Notes: generated by a model not told the origin, from the letters alone. Positions 1 to 11,458 are shown, counted from the first letter of the stretch. The stretch: 64,000 bases of DNA from Mantis religiosa (GCA_030765055.1 CM060947.1:103555862-103619861); one strand, 5' to 3'. Numbers and translations: made by a program.

Positions 1-41
1 AAATGCATAGTACCTATCATAAACTAACTTCAGGTTCATAC

Positions 42-242
42 CTGAAGGGCCACAGCAGGGGCTGGTGTCAATCTTCGCATATGTATGTAAGAAAAGGCCT
101 CCACCATATGGCCCTCCCTCCCCGCCACATAACACAGCCTGGATACACTGAACTGAACACTAAGTGCACAGCCAAAAGTTGATAACGCCACTCCAATTGG
201 AATGATGAAGTTCATTACTCCAAGGACTCTTTCACCAAAAAG
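42..242 (-). CDS. SLC7A9-like: SLC7-type amino acid transporter, exon 9 (TM8, GREGH, LTPAP); gene continues off the left edge
   Basis: The 201-nt exon (67 codons, phase 0) has acceptor ATGTTGCAG and donor CAG|GTATGA. It encodes LFGERVLGVMNFIIPIGVAL, then a TM8 segment, CYVAGREGHMVEAFSYIHMR and RLTPAPAVALQ. AGREGH and the LTPAPA loop are hallmarks of LAT/b(0,+)AT light chains, and FGxRVLG plus the AxST region fit b(0,+)AT best. The coding exons total about 379 residues here. Family members are near 490, so TM9-TM12 and the C terminus should lie to the left of this window. Confidence 0.95.
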
Positions 243-1040
243 CTGCAACATTTTACATATGAAGTTACTGAAAATGAAATCTGTACTTATAAAACTGTAA
301 ACAAAAGTTTTAGTACTGGAAAATCTTATTTTGAATAAATAACATAGTATATACGAGCTCGTACAACGGGCTATTTTGAAGCTAAAAGTGATGTTTATAA
401 CTTTTGTTTGGCCTGCTCTGATCTTCAGAGGGCACGATTATACAGAAGACTGAAATTAAGAATTGGCAAAGGATCCTGCTTCTCCTCCAAGTAACTCTTT
501 AGGAACTGACCACTGCACTGATATTGAAACATCATTCAAGACTTTTCCTGTTGAAAATTATGGAATATGGGAATATAACTGGACTATTGGGAAAGGGAGG
601 TGTTTAGTCCACACATGCATAACAAAGAGGAGAGAGCATCATCCCTGTTTATGGCCTCCTGTTGTAGATTTATGTGTTATCTAAGTTCTGCTGCCTTGTG
701 TTTCTTTAAAGTTTTGTAAATGAATCGTGTTAATGCACTACAGTTATTTAATTCATTCTCACAGCATAAGATATAATGAAATCAGTTCTAGCCCTATGTT
801 GAATATAGTGACTTGCAATAAAATGGATCTCCAACAAATTCCACCAGTTGTTATGTTTTCAGTCCACTGTAAAAAAGAATGACAATATTAGCTATGAATA
901 TAAGAGAAAATATATCTTCAAAAATGGAAACTGCTTTTTATTATTTAATATTCGCAAGATATTTTGTTTGGTGACATCATGAGGCAATTATGCACTTGTA
1001 AAAAATAGGTTAAAACTGTGTTCTTAAATCCTACTGAAAA
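243..1040. other. Intron 8, left part: nothing recognised
   Basis: AT-rich intronic sequence between exon 9 and the (CA)n tract. No coding, repeat-family or tRNA-like signal was identified. The 73-codon plus-strand ORF at 463-684 has no family resemblance. Confidence 0.5.
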
Positions 1041-1042
1041 AA

Positions 1043-1046
<4 letters not shown>

Positions 1047-1140
<94 letters not shown>

Positions 1141-1246
1141 CGCACACACGCACACACGCACACACGCACGCACGCGCGCACGCACGCGCACGCACACGCA
1201 CGCACACGCACGCACACGCACGCACACGCACGCACACACACACCCA

Positions 1247-1303
<57 letters not shown>
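1047..1303. repeat. Compound (CA)n/(CACG)n microsatellite
   Basis: Perfect CA dinucleotides flank a central CACGCA-rich block at about 1133-1235, with CCCACACC variants near 1242. ORFs read through it in several frames are low-complexity artefacts. Confidence 0.97.
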
Positions 1304-1305
<2 letters not shown>

Positions 1306-2570
1306 ATGTATATATATATATAATGAAGTATTTGCTTCCTTTGTAGAAGCAAGTAGAGTAAAGAAAAATGTAGCAAAGATTTGAAAGTTTGGGCTTGTAT
1401 TTCAGTACATGTAATGCAATTAAAAGCACTCAATCAGAGAGTAAGAGAATTGGATATCAGGGAATTAAATGTTTGGGAAGATACGAGGAAAGATGGAGTG
1501 AGTAAAATATGAATCAGAGGTTCAAAGATAAGGTTATTAATGAGAAAGGATTGAAATTGATTTTGTTTTGTGAGAAAAAGGTTTTGCGATGTTGAATAGT
1601 TGTTGGGGAGAATACATGACCAATACATGTACATTTACAAGTGGTTGGGGACAGAATCACTATCAATCATTGTATGAACAGGGCTAGTTTAAATAAACAT
1701 AAATCCTAATGAATGGCTTAGATGTTTTAAGAGATTGTTTATTATGTAGGTTAGAAGTGTGCAATTAAACACTAGAAGTAGCTAATAATTATGTGGAAGG
1801 TTTGGATAGGTGATTTTCACTAGAACTGGTTTATGGCCAAGTATGTAAATTTAAAAGGAATAAGGCAGTGTAAAAGATGTTTGCTTACAGAGTTCTTTAA
1901 GGATTGATGACACAATTTAGATAAGTTAACATGCTTGACAAGGCTTGTGAATATAATATTTAAAGAATAAAATGAAGGTGAAAGCTGGCATATAGCAATT
2001 ATGTATCCAATATATAAATATATACAAAGGAAACAGAAGTAAAAGAAACCCAAATAATTATTGAGGAATCACACTATTGTCTGAATTTGAAAACAAATTG
2101 TACAGAAACTGCAGTGGAGAGAAAACAAAAGAACCCCGCTTAGTAAGCAAGATGAAGGAAATGGAAAAGCACAGTGAATAATATATTTATAAAGAAAACT
2201 ATGACAGACAAGTAGCTAAGGCTTGCGCTGTCCCATCCACTCTTTGGCACTGCCACCTCTGGGACTTGGCATGGGCATGTGATTGCTAAGTGTCTTATCA
2301 AACATCTCTAACACATCTATGGGGGCTTGCCAATGTACTTGAGCTGTTCCTACATCTCTATCGGATACTCCTGATGTTCAAGGTAGAGAAAACCATCACA
2401 TTGGTAGCCCTCTTTTCCCTCCCCAAAGCAATGCTATCCACTTCATCTGCATGCACAGCCCATTCCTCGACTTCACCTTTTGGAATGTTAAGCCATGTGC
2501 TCAGGTCCTCTAGGATGTTAGCATGTAGGGTAAGTTCTTCCTCCTTTCTGCTAAGCGCTACCACATCTAA
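1304..2570. other. Intron 8, middle: unassigned, one unexplained open frame
   Basis: Mostly AT-rich with no recognised element. On the minus strand, 2576-2358 is open for 72 codons and contains EEELTLHANILEDLSTWLNI. It is acidic and more protein-like in composition than its surroundings. I do not recognise it; it may be a remnant of a retroelement ORF. Confidence 0.35.
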
Positions 2571-2699
2571 CTGCAACCAGTTAGAAAGAGATTGAAAATG
2601 GAGGCGATTGCCTTTGAAACTAGTCTCTCATTAATATAAAAAAGTAAAAGACGAGTATCAATAAACCAACTACAAATAGTTTTTGAGAAACAATTCTGA
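2571..2699. mobile_element. Half copy of a MITE-like element (same family as 5547-5716)
   Basis: The block TTGCCTTTGAAACTAGTCTC followed by ATCAATAAACCAACTA matches 5627-5698 closely in direct orientation. The left inverted end seen in the complete copy is missing here. Confidence 0.65.
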
Positions 2700-2987
2700 T
2701 ACTCAATGGTCAACTCATAACTAGAAGTTGAACTCTGATTGACTCTAGGCTGGCTTTTCTTCTTCCTTTTTATATAGCCTGTAGTTTAAGAATGTTCGAG
2801 AAGCTGAAATCTCTTGAATTGAAGGAATGGAACATTATCAAGTGATTCTAGAAACATCAAAATTCAATGGTTTGGAATATCAATGTGGCATAAGAAAGGA
2901 GCTACTTCCAGCTTCTGACTTCAGCAGTTATGCTTGACTTCTGGTTTTTGCTTCTCTCCACGGCAAACAAGATGATGGAACTGGGTC

Positions 2988-3960
2988 GCGGGCTGGTCTG
3001 AAAAGTTTCCGACTTCAACATGAAGACTTGTAAATAAACGCTAGTGAATTTCGTTGTCCATCTGTTGACAGTTACTCGCCAAAGTTTCAGCCATTTTGGA
3101 CGCTCAGATATTATGCAACAGTCGTTAGAGTGAGTTGATGTGAGTGTTTTTATGAAAATGGAATAATCGAGTATCGAGCTTTCATTAAATATTTGATTTT
3201 GAAAGGTAATATGCCTATGCAAATCAAAGATGAGTTGGATTCTGTGTATGCGGACTCTGAACCATCATTTACCACAGTGAAATTTTGGGCAGCTGAATTT
3301 AAACGTGGCCGTAAGAGCTTGGGAGACGATGAACGTTTGGGACGTCCCAAAACTGCAACTACCGAAGAAAACATCACCAAAGTTCACTAAATGGTGCTAG
3401 ACGACCACTGAATTAAAGTGAGAGAGATAGCAGAGACTATGGAAATGTCAAAAGAATGTGTTTGTCACATATTTTAGACCAAAAACGTTCGAATGAACTT
3501 TTCCAACATTCTGTTGGTGCAGTTTAGGCGCAATAAATCCAAATTTTGGTGCCGATTAAGTACTGTAGATGAAACTTGGATACACCATTATATGCTCAAA
3601 ACTGTTTTTTCGGCTGGGAAAGTGATGGCGACTGTTTTATTCTTTTTTTCTTTTTTTATTGGGATAGTCATGGAATTATTTTAATCATTATCTTCAAAAT
3701 GGAAACCATTACAGGAGCATACTACGCATCATTACTTGACAAGCTGAAGGCAGAACTTGCAGAAAAATGGCCACATTTGCAGAATAAAATGTCCTGTTTC
3801 ACCAAGACAGCGCACTGTCTCACACCTCAGCGGTTGCAATGGCGAAAATTCACGAATTACGTTTTGAACTGTTGACCATCCACCTTGCTCACCAGATCTA
3901 GCACCAAGCAACTTCTTTTTGTTCCCTCATCTGAAAACTGCACTTGGTGGACAGAGATTT
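2988..3960 (+). pseudogene. Mariner-family transposase remnant
   Basis: A decayed cut-and-paste transposase read across three frames. The 5' part resembles a mariner terminal end and leader (GGGCTGGTCTGAAAAGTTTC). The N-terminal helix-turn-helix region reads IKDELDSVYADSEPSFTTVK and continues WAAEFKRGRKSLGDDERLGR. The catalytic core shows DETWIHHY at about 3570, with the first Asp kept. Then come GKVMATVLFF, ITGAYYASLLDKLKAELAEK, and at the end the YSPDLAPSNFF region at about 3890. The motif carrying the second Asp (HQDN type) is degraded. Stops and frameshifts are frequent, and the 3' end lacks a matching inverted repeat, so the copy is dead and truncated. It lies in intron 8, antisense to the host gene. 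Confidence 0.9.
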
Positions 3961-4740
3961 TCAGAGATTTTACCTTTACAGCAGGCATTCACTGTTATCT
4001 TGACCATGGTATTTAGCTGTACTAATAAATTGTTTAATGCATTTTTATACACAAAGAATTGATGGTATACAATAATTAATTTGAAAGCAAGAAGATAAAA
4101 GAAAAGAAAGCAATTATACATCTTGATTTAATTCACAAAGCACGTTTGACTTACTACTAGTGGATAATAAGTCAATGGTATGTTACTTTCTGCATTTTAT
4201 TGTTATGCTTATGTAATAAAGCAGTAACAGGAGAAAATTAAAGATTATAAAGAAATAATAGAAAGCAGAAGAAAATATTTCAAGCTTGCAGTTATGTATG
4301 ACACTGTAGTATCCTATATACAATGAAAAACTAATTTTGCTTGTGCAACCTGTGTCAATTGCATTAACATTGCATCCTTTGCTCCTATCAGCAGAGAACA
4401 TCATGATCAGAGACGATGGCAAATGTTCAGTATGTGAATACTAATCTAATACATTATAGAAAGTTACAATAAAAACACTGACAATGGAAAGAATAGCATT
4501 ACTTTTAAGAAATTATTGATCTTAAAAATTAGTTATAATATTTAATCGGTATACTAGATAAAAATCATGTAAGATCTTATTGGAAGTAATACACTATAAG
4601 AGAAAACAAGACTGGTTTTGACTTGGGTATGTGTACAGTCACAAAATATTAATAGAGTAGAGTAAAACTTTACCAAATTTAAACTCTTTTAGCTAAAACA
4701 GAATTCAAATAGCTGTATCAATTAGAACAATGAAACTCAC
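3961..4740. other. Intron 8, right part: nothing recognised
   Basis: AT-rich sequence up to the exon 8 donor. No repeat family or coding similarity was seen. Confidence 0.5.
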
Positions 4741-4864
4741 CACTGCTACTGCTGGTGCTGAAATCATTTCTGGAATTGTGAGCACAGTCATGTAAGCTAC
4801 ATTCATCATGAAATAGATTGAAGTAACTAGAGGCACAGCAATCATGATGCTACGTGGTATATTT
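4741..4864 (-). CDS. SLC7A9-like: SLC7-type amino acid transporter, exon 8 (TM7 region)
   Basis: The 124-nt exon has acceptor ATTTACAG and donor GTGAGT, entering in phase 2 and leaving in phase 0. It begins NIPRSIMIAVPLVTSIYFMM and continues NVAYMTVLTIPEMISAPAVAV. This is the NLPRAI-x-I-x-IPLVT-x-x-Y-x-x-x-NVAY block of SLC7 light chains, covering the TM6-TM7 loop and TM7. The frame is intact. Confidence 0.94.
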
Positions 4865-5416
4865 CTGTAAATAAATAATCCGTAACAATAATTCATCAAG
4901 TTTATTTGTCTTCGTCTCAGAATTTGAAGCTTACATTTACTTCCTCAAATAATCTTTGATACAAATAAAATGCATGCCCATGTTTAAAGGAGGCTATACT
5001 CATCATTCATAAATTAATTTTATTTTATCCTTCTTATTAAAGGATATGTTACAGTTTACAAAGTAAGTTATTCAATACATAATTATTGCAATAAGATTAT
5101 ATGAGGTAAATAAAAAATAATACAACCTTCAAATAGGTACAATAAATGCATCAGAAACACTGCTTAGTGATGCACTTTTACATCTAAATTCACTTGTATT
5201 GCTTAATACTACAAAAGGCCTAATTTGTTAAATACTTTTACATTGATATGATTTCTGCTTTATCTACTTTTTGAGGTTTTATTTCTTCTGGTAACAAGCA
5301 GTTACTAAGTGTTCTGTGAAGTGCAGTTCTAAAATCATTTTCTCTGTTTTTTGTTATAGCAGTGTATATTGAACTTTATGGTTTTCAATAACATATTTCA
5401 TTCATTTGTGTATGTG

Positions 5417-5420
<4 letters not shown>

Positions 5421-5484
<64 letters not shown>

Positions 5485-5526
5485 CACACGCACGCACGCA
5501 CGCACGCGCACACACACACACACACA
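5421..5526. repeat. (CA)n microsatellite with CACG interruptions
   Basis: CA repeats with a CACGCACG block around 5477-5511, immediately left of the MITE at 5547. Confidence 0.97.
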
Positions 5527-5546
5527 ATGACTTACTCCAAACTCAA

Positions 5547-5716
5547 CAAAACTAATCGCAAAAACTATTTTTAGTTGGTTTATTAATACTTACAACTGGC
5601 CAGTTGGAAAGTGATTGAAAATGAAGGCGATTGCCTTTGAAACTAGTCTCTCAATAATATAAAAAAGTGACAAATATCAATAAACCAACTAAAAATAGAT
5701 TTTGCGATTAATTTTG
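5547..5716. mobile_element. MITE-like element with 42-bp terminal inverted repeats
   Basis: The left end 5547-5588 and right end 5675-5716 are inverted repeats matching at 39 of 42 positions (shared core TATTTTTAGTTGGTTTATT). The 170-bp element has no coding capacity. A half copy is at 2571-2699. No clear target duplication is visible. Confidence 0.75.
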
Positions 5717-6690
5717 ATGCCACTGTTACTAAATCCTCCAAACACATATATCAACAAAACTATATTCCTGCTACACCAGCTTACCAACATGTTACCATTT
5801 CAAATGGTTCGTTCAGTATACTTTGCATTGTTTCATTCCCATTTAGAATACAGAGCGATGATATGGGGATCTTTGCCTAAAACTTCCTTCATGCAGATCT
5901 TGCTCCAAAAGAGAGCTGTAAGATCTATGGCTAAAGTTAGCAGATTACAGTCTTGCAGGCCATACTTTAAGCAACTTAAAATGCTTCCATTATTTTGTAT
6001 ATATGTATTCCTCACTATTTTGTATGTTAAAACATTAAGTGAATCCCCTCAACTAACCAAATATGTACACACTTAGTTTACTCGCAGACAAAATGACTTT
6101 TCTGAGTTAATACAAGGGTAACTTTGGTAATAAAAATATAATTAATGCAGGTCCTAAATATTTTAATGAACTACAAACAGATCTAAAGGGATTATCTGAT
6201 ACAAAACTGTTTAAGAAAGGATTCAAGAAATATCCACTAACACACTGCTTTAACAATTCACAGAAATTTTTAAACAACAGTACCAATTAGTCTTAAACAC
6301 ATTAACGAAGATGTAGTTATGCTAGACATTTAAAGTGTCATCTTTGTTCTGAAATGATTATAACTTGCATAAACTTAGAAATATCCTACTTATGTACTTT
6401 TCTTCTTTGTTAACGGGATGTTTTGTTATCAATGATGCACAACAATTATTTGTATTCAATAATATGTTCTGTGTAACTTACACCTGGTTTTGTGTGCATC
6501 ATTTTAAATTATTATTATTATTTTATCATAATTATTAATTACCATTTATTAATATTGATGTGTCTAGTACCACTAATTGTATCATTGTAATTATTTGTAT
6601 CTTATCCATTTTAATTGCTTCTGACGTGATCTTCAATAACACCAACTGTGTATATTGTATGACTGAAAATAAACCAATCATATATACATC
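5717..6690 (+). pseudogene. LINE (CR1/jockey-like) reverse transcriptase C-terminal fragment
   Basis: A plus-strand frame contains FHSHLEYRAMIWGSLPKTSF, then LLQKRAVRSMAKVSRLQSCR and PYFKQLKMLPLFCIYVF. This is the usual thumb/C-terminal end of CR1- and jockey-type reverse transcriptases (Y-x-x-x-x-WG, LQK-RA-R). The frame breaks after 6076, but coding-like text (NTRRQNDF, ALFKKGFKKY) continues to about 6290. An AATAAA-rich 3' region ends near 6690. It is 5' truncated and non-functional. Confidence 0.75.
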
Positions 6691-6699
6691 AAATGTATT

Positions 6700-7120
6700 A
6701 TGTGGTATGTGCTAAAATGCTTAAGTTCAGTATGTTCAATATATGAATTTATTGTCCATATTAGCTATTATAGTCTTTTTTTGTAATCTGTCTTTTCACT
6801 CTTCATTACCTCTTTTGAATTAATGTTCTCTCATAGTGTTATTCCACTTTTTATAAATGCATAAAGGCATAATACACTGCTTCATGATTTTTTTTCATCT
6901 GTTACAGTAACACTCCTTCTTTACACCTTCTGCCATGTACATCATTTTCTGCAGGTCTTGTCATTCATCCTACATACATATATCAGGAATAAATATTGTT
7001 CCCCCATTTACAACTTTTAAACTGCTGTGTTTCCCACCTTTTACACATTTTCATGTTGTCAGCAGTTATTTTCATTGAATCACTTTCATTTGTATCAAAA
7101 TTTCCGCTAAGTTATTAGCA
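6700..7120. other. Intron 7: nothing recognised
   Basis: AT-rich spacer between the LINE fragment and the Tigger remnant. No feature is supported. Confidence 0.45.
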
Positions 7121-8130
7121 CTCAGATGAGGTGTCAGTTGCTGCATATTGTCATGGTGGCAGTGAGTGCCTGCCATAGGGGAACTGAGAGTGATTCAAAC
7201 CATTCCACCATCTTTGTTGCGCGGGAAGCAAAAAATAGAATGGGACAGCCACTAGTTGATGTCATGAAGATGGAAGCCAAGCCCTATTTTTACCAAGTGT
7301 GTAACAGCATGTGGGGAAAGCATAAGGTCAATGTTGAAATTGCTAAAGAGTGGAAGCTAAAACTTGCCAATAATCAAGTTTAAAAACTGAAGGATATTTT
7401 TAATTTTGACGCAGCAGGTTTGTTTTACATTTTGCTATGCAAAAATTTGTGTTTTAAGGGGGAAAATTGTCATGGTGAGGAACTCAGCAAGCAAAGGATA
7501 ACTGTTTTGCCTGTGGGTAGTGCTAATGGATCAGAAAACTAATTAGCAAATTCAAGAAGGCCAGATGCTTCAAGAATTAAAAATTTTTTCCAACAAAGTA
7601 TGATACTAGTATGACTGGTAACATCTTCACATCCATTCTACATGCTGTGGATCCTAAATGTTGGCAAATCGTCAGAAAACATTGTTGTCCTTGAATGGAT
7701 GTGCTACCCACCCTGAAGCTCTGCAGCTAAGAACATTAAACTTGCGTTTTTCCTGGCGAACTGTACAAGTGAATTTCGTCCACTCTATCTGGGCATCATT
7801 CACAGCCTTAAATTTAAGTACAGGAAGATGCTCTAAAGAAAACTGTCCTTATGTAGTACAGTAATATGGATCCTAAGGAAATGACCATAACAGTTCTTGG
7901 TGCCATGCATCATGTGGCCAAAGCATAGTCAACTATTATTTCTGTCACCATATCTGTTTCCAGAAGGGAAGATTCAAATTAGTGAAAGAAGAGGATTGTC
8001 TGCCTGAGGTAGAGGAATTGTCAGAGTGCAGCAACTTTGCAGTGACTGACGAATCTTCTTCATTTCAAGACTGCGTCACTATTGACATGATGATGCAATA
8101 ACATTAGAAGATACTGTTTCCAGCCACCTT

Positions 8131-9394
8131 GAAGAAGAAGAAGAAGAAGAAGAAGAAGAAGAAGAAGAAGAAGAAGAAGAAGAAGAAGAGGAAGAGGAAG
8201 AGGAAGAGGAAGAGGAGGAAGAGGAAGAGGAAGAGGAAGAGGAAGAGGAGGAGGAAGNNNNNNNNNNNNNNNNNNNNNNNNNNNNNNNNNNNNNNNNNNN
8301 NNNNNNNNNNNNNNNNNNNNNNNNNNNNNNNNNNNNNNNNNNNNNNNNNNNNNNNNNNNNNNNNNNNNNNNNNNNNNNNNNNNNNNNNNNNNNNNNNNNN
8401 NNNNNNNNNNNNNNNNNNNNNNNNNNNNNNNNNNNNNNNNNNNNNNNNNNNNNNNNNNNNNNNNNNNNNNNNNNNNNNNNNNNNNNNNNNNNNNNNNNNN
8501 NNNNNNNNNNNNNNNNNNNNNNNNNNNNNNNNNNNNNNNNNNNNNNNNNNNNNNNNNNNNNNNNNNNNNNNNNNNNNNNNNNNNNNNNNNNNNNNNNNNN
8601 NNNNNNNNNNNNNNNNNNNNNNNNNNNNNNNNNNNNNNNNNNNNNNNNNNNNNNNNNNNNNNNNNNNNNNNNNNNNNNNNNNNNNNNNNNNNNNNNNNNN
8701 NNNNNNNNNNNNNNNNNNNNNNNNNNNNNNNNNNNNNNNNNNNNNNNNNNNNNNNNNNNNNNNNNNNNNNNNNNNNNNNNNNNNNNNNNNNNNNNNNNNN
8801 NNNNNNNNNNNNNNNNNNNNNNNNNNNNNNNNNNNNNNNNNNNNNNNNNNNNNNNNNNNNNNNNNNNNNNNNNNNNNNNNNNNNNNNNNNNNNNNNNNNN
8901 NNNNNNNNNNNNNNNNNNNNNNNNNNNNNNNNNNNNNNNNNNNNNNNNNNNNNNNNNNNNNNNNNNNNNNNNNNNNNNNNNNNNNNNNNNNNNNNNNNNN
9001 NNNNNNNNNNNNNNNNNNNNNNNNNNNNNNNNNNNNNNNNNNNNNNNNNNNNNNNNNNNNNNNNNNNNNNNNNNNNNNNNNNNNNNNNNNNNNNNNNNNN
9101 NNNNNNNNNNNNNNNNNNNNNNNNNNNNNNNNNNNNNNNNNNNNNNNNNNNNNNNNNNNNNNNNNNNNNNNNNNNNNNNNNNNNNNNNNNNNNNNNNNNN
9201 NNNNNNNNNNNNNNNNNNNNNNNNNNNNNNNNNNNNNNNNNNNNNNNNNNNNNNNNNAAGAAGAAGAAGAAGAAGAAGAAGAAGAAAGAAGAAGAAGAAG
9301 AAGAAGAAGAAGAAGAAGAAGAAGAAGAAGAAGAAGAAGAAGAAGAAGAAGAAGAAGAAGAAGAAGGAAGAAGAAGAAGAAGAAGAAGAAGAAG
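8131..9394. repeat. (GAA)n/(GAG)n trinucleotide expansion inside the Tigger remnant
   Basis: GAA repeats start at 8131 with GAGGAA variation from about 8188. Sequence is unknown between 8258 and 9257, and repeats resume to 9394. Both edges are in the glutamate frame of the transposase. Confidence 0.95.
8258..9257. other. Assembly gap of exactly 1000 N
   Basis: The run of N is 1000 long, which looks like a placeholder. The true repeat length is unknown. Confidence 0.98.
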
Positions 9395-9967
9395 TTGACA
9401 AAGACTGAACAGGAACTCAAAATGCCCACTAGCAAAGAAGCTATTCATACATTAGCTGCTCTGAGGCAATAAACTGCAAATGCCTCAGTACAGGATGGGA
9501 TATATGATGCTCCACATGTTTTGCAAATGCGATGGAATAATACAAACGTCTAAGAAGCAAAGACAGTTAACAATTTCAAATTTTTTAAATAGGTGATGTT
9601 ACTTATAAAGGTACACATTTATTTTCATGTTTTAAATTTTGTAACATATATCATCACAGCCTAACAGTAAATAAATTCACATTTTAAAATGCACTTCTTT
9701 ATTATATATTTCCTGCCATTTACACTATTTTGCATCATCCCATTGAAAAATGTAAGAAGGAGGTTGTACTGCATTCATCTAGCCTGCTTTATTATATTAA
9801 TACTCTTATTTAGATTTTGGTAATGTGTTCTACTTGGTTTTGTCAGCAGAATTGGCTGTAAATTATTATTCATAGAAAGTTTATGTGGCATGTCTATAGG
9901 ATACTTATGCCTATTATATTTTTGTGTTATGAGCTTGTTTCTTAAGATTTAACTTTAACAAGCTGTT

Positions 9968-10242
9968 GAAATGAAATGTGAAGTGTTTAACACCCGCTTT
10001 TACCCCATGTGGCACCACAAGCAGTGATACTGATGATACACAGGATGAAGATGGAGCACCTCTTCATCTACACGAGATGAAGACTGAGTGGAATGAGATG
10101 GCGGAGGAAACTGGAGATTCTGGAGAAAATGTGCCTCAGTGCCATGTTGTCCCCAACAAATCTCACTTTGTGGTCTCTGGGGTTGAAGCCAAGTTGTCTT
10201 GGTCAGAGTTGAGCAGTGTAACCACTCAGCCACAGTGCGGCC
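9968..10242 (-). mobile_element. tRNA-derived SINE, family B, old copy
   Basis: Reading leftward from 10242 it starts GGCCGCACTGTGGCTGAGTG (A-box region) and proceeds to a degraded B box. A non-tRNA body follows (on the plus strand, GTGGAATGAGATGGCGGAGG at about 10088), ending at AGTGTTTAACACCCGC. The same body occurs at 14671-14913, 24499-24800, 52657-52889 and 52965-53164. Confidence 0.85.
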
Positions 10243-10875
10243 AACCAAACTGTAGTTTTTATGCAATTGCATGCAGGACAAGCATAAATGAAACATGCAT
10301 GCTCCATATGCTTGCACAATTGCTCTTGTTGACTCATAGCCAAGTATCCTTGAACAGTGCCAGTTTGTGATTGGAGCATGTCAAGTTCAGTTCACAGTGT
10401 GCTTATATTGCTTGTTTTATAAAAAACAAGAAGAAAAAGAAAACATAACATATGCTGCAAAGACTGCAAATGAAAAGAAAACTTTTTATCATATTGACTC
10501 AGTGACATTTAGTAATTATAAACTGCATCTTTATTCACCTTATCATGGTATTCATTGGATATGATACACCGGAAACAAGCCTGGCTTTGGTAAATTAACT
10601 GTTTGAGTAATTCATGACTCCCCTTTCTCAGTTTGCAGTCATGTTGCAAACTAAACAAGCATGTGCACATTGTCACTGCTAATAAGAGTTCATTCATTAT
10701 TTGTAAACATTTGTCTGTCCACATGTTAAGTTTTGCTTGTACAGCTACAAGCTAGGTCAAACATGCAGATAGAAATTCAGCAATCTCATAAAAATTGAAA
10801 TCAATTATGTAAACATTTTTCTCTTATCTGTTTCTTTAAAACTTGTTTGATTACATAGCAATAAATACAACTTAC

Positions 10876-10921
10876 ACTTCTGGCCGCTTAACTTCTTCTG
10901 TCACTGAGGTACCAGGCTGAC
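10876..10921 (-). CDS. SLC7A9-like: SLC7-type amino acid transporter, exon 7 (VTEEVKRPE; frame problem)
   Basis: A short exon after acceptor TTTTCAG, ending at a strong donor GTAAGT. Its 3' part encodes VTEEVKRPE plus two bases of a Val codon, the family TEE-x-x-x-P signature after TM6, and it joins exon 8 in phase (V-NIPRS). Entering from exon 6 in phase 2 needs 45 nt, but 46 are present, so straight splicing gives a stop after about 11 codons. The first 17 nt also fail to encode the expected N-x-L-N-Y. A second AG (acceptor CCTCAG, exon from 10903) would leave a 28-nt exon and require a missing upstream microexon of about 17 nt. Exon identity is firm, its 5' boundary is not. Confidence 0.75.
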
Positions 10922-11450
10922 CTGAAAAGATGAACGCTTGTTAAATATTTCACTTTATTAACATTGTAGTCCATTATCACATTCATTCTAAAATTTTGAG
11001 GTATAAAAGAAACACAAGAATGGAAAAATATTGTTCCAACTTAACTGCAGCAAATAATATAATGAAACCTACTATTAAAATTCTGAATATCTAGTTTTTC
11101 ATACAGTTGTTTTTAAATAATTATCTACTGAGAATAAACATCTATATATTGTATATTGCATTGCACATATTTTTTACCTACTTCAAGTATAACTATCACA
11201 TCACATAGAACTATGTAAATGAAAAATTAAGTTTATCCACAGTGTAAATAATAAATAAGTTAAAGTTTATCATGTAGCTTAATATACAGTGCATGGCCAT
11301 ATTATTTTATATACCTTAATGTTTCAATAAAAGTGGAGTTTAGGGGGCAAAACATAAAACTAATATTGTTTTTATTGTTATTTTTACTACACTATACTAA
11401 AAAATTAATTTCCTTAAACACTGACGAATAATTTGTTGTATAGTATACAT
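10922..11450. other. Intron 6, start: nothing recognised
   Basis: AT-rich sequence. I searched it for the microexon needed to repair the exon 6-7 frame and found no convincing candidate. Confidence 0.4.
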
Positions 11451-11458
11451 ACTTATAG

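Larger units (their letters stand above)
7126..9560 (+). pseudogene. Tigger/pogo-type transposase remnant with expanded polyglutamate tract
   Basis: DDE transposase of the pogo/Tigger group (CENP-B-like). KDIFNFDAAGLFYILL at about 7390 holds the first catalytic Asp. It is followed by CFKGENCHGEELSKQRITVL (family KGEKxxGxKxSKxRxTVL), RCFKN, SMTGNIFTSI and LNGCATHPEALQLR. In the last, the usual LDNCxAHP second Asp is lost. Then come NCTS-E-x-RPLYLGIIHSLK and a C-terminal acidic region, AITLEDTVSSHLEEE. The GAA codons of that acidic stretch run into the microsatellite. Downstream of it the frame resumes with EEEVDKD, then TSKEAIHTLAALRQ-like text, the Tigger tail. Several stops and frameshifts make it dead. 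Confidence 0.8.

Noticed and set aside
945..1433. Long ORFs of Cys/Val or Thr/His repeats
   Set aside because: They are translations of the CA microsatellite.
8060..9472. ORFs of 440-462 codons on both strands
   Set aside because: They are mostly N codons and GAA repeat; only the Tigger glutamate frame has meaning.
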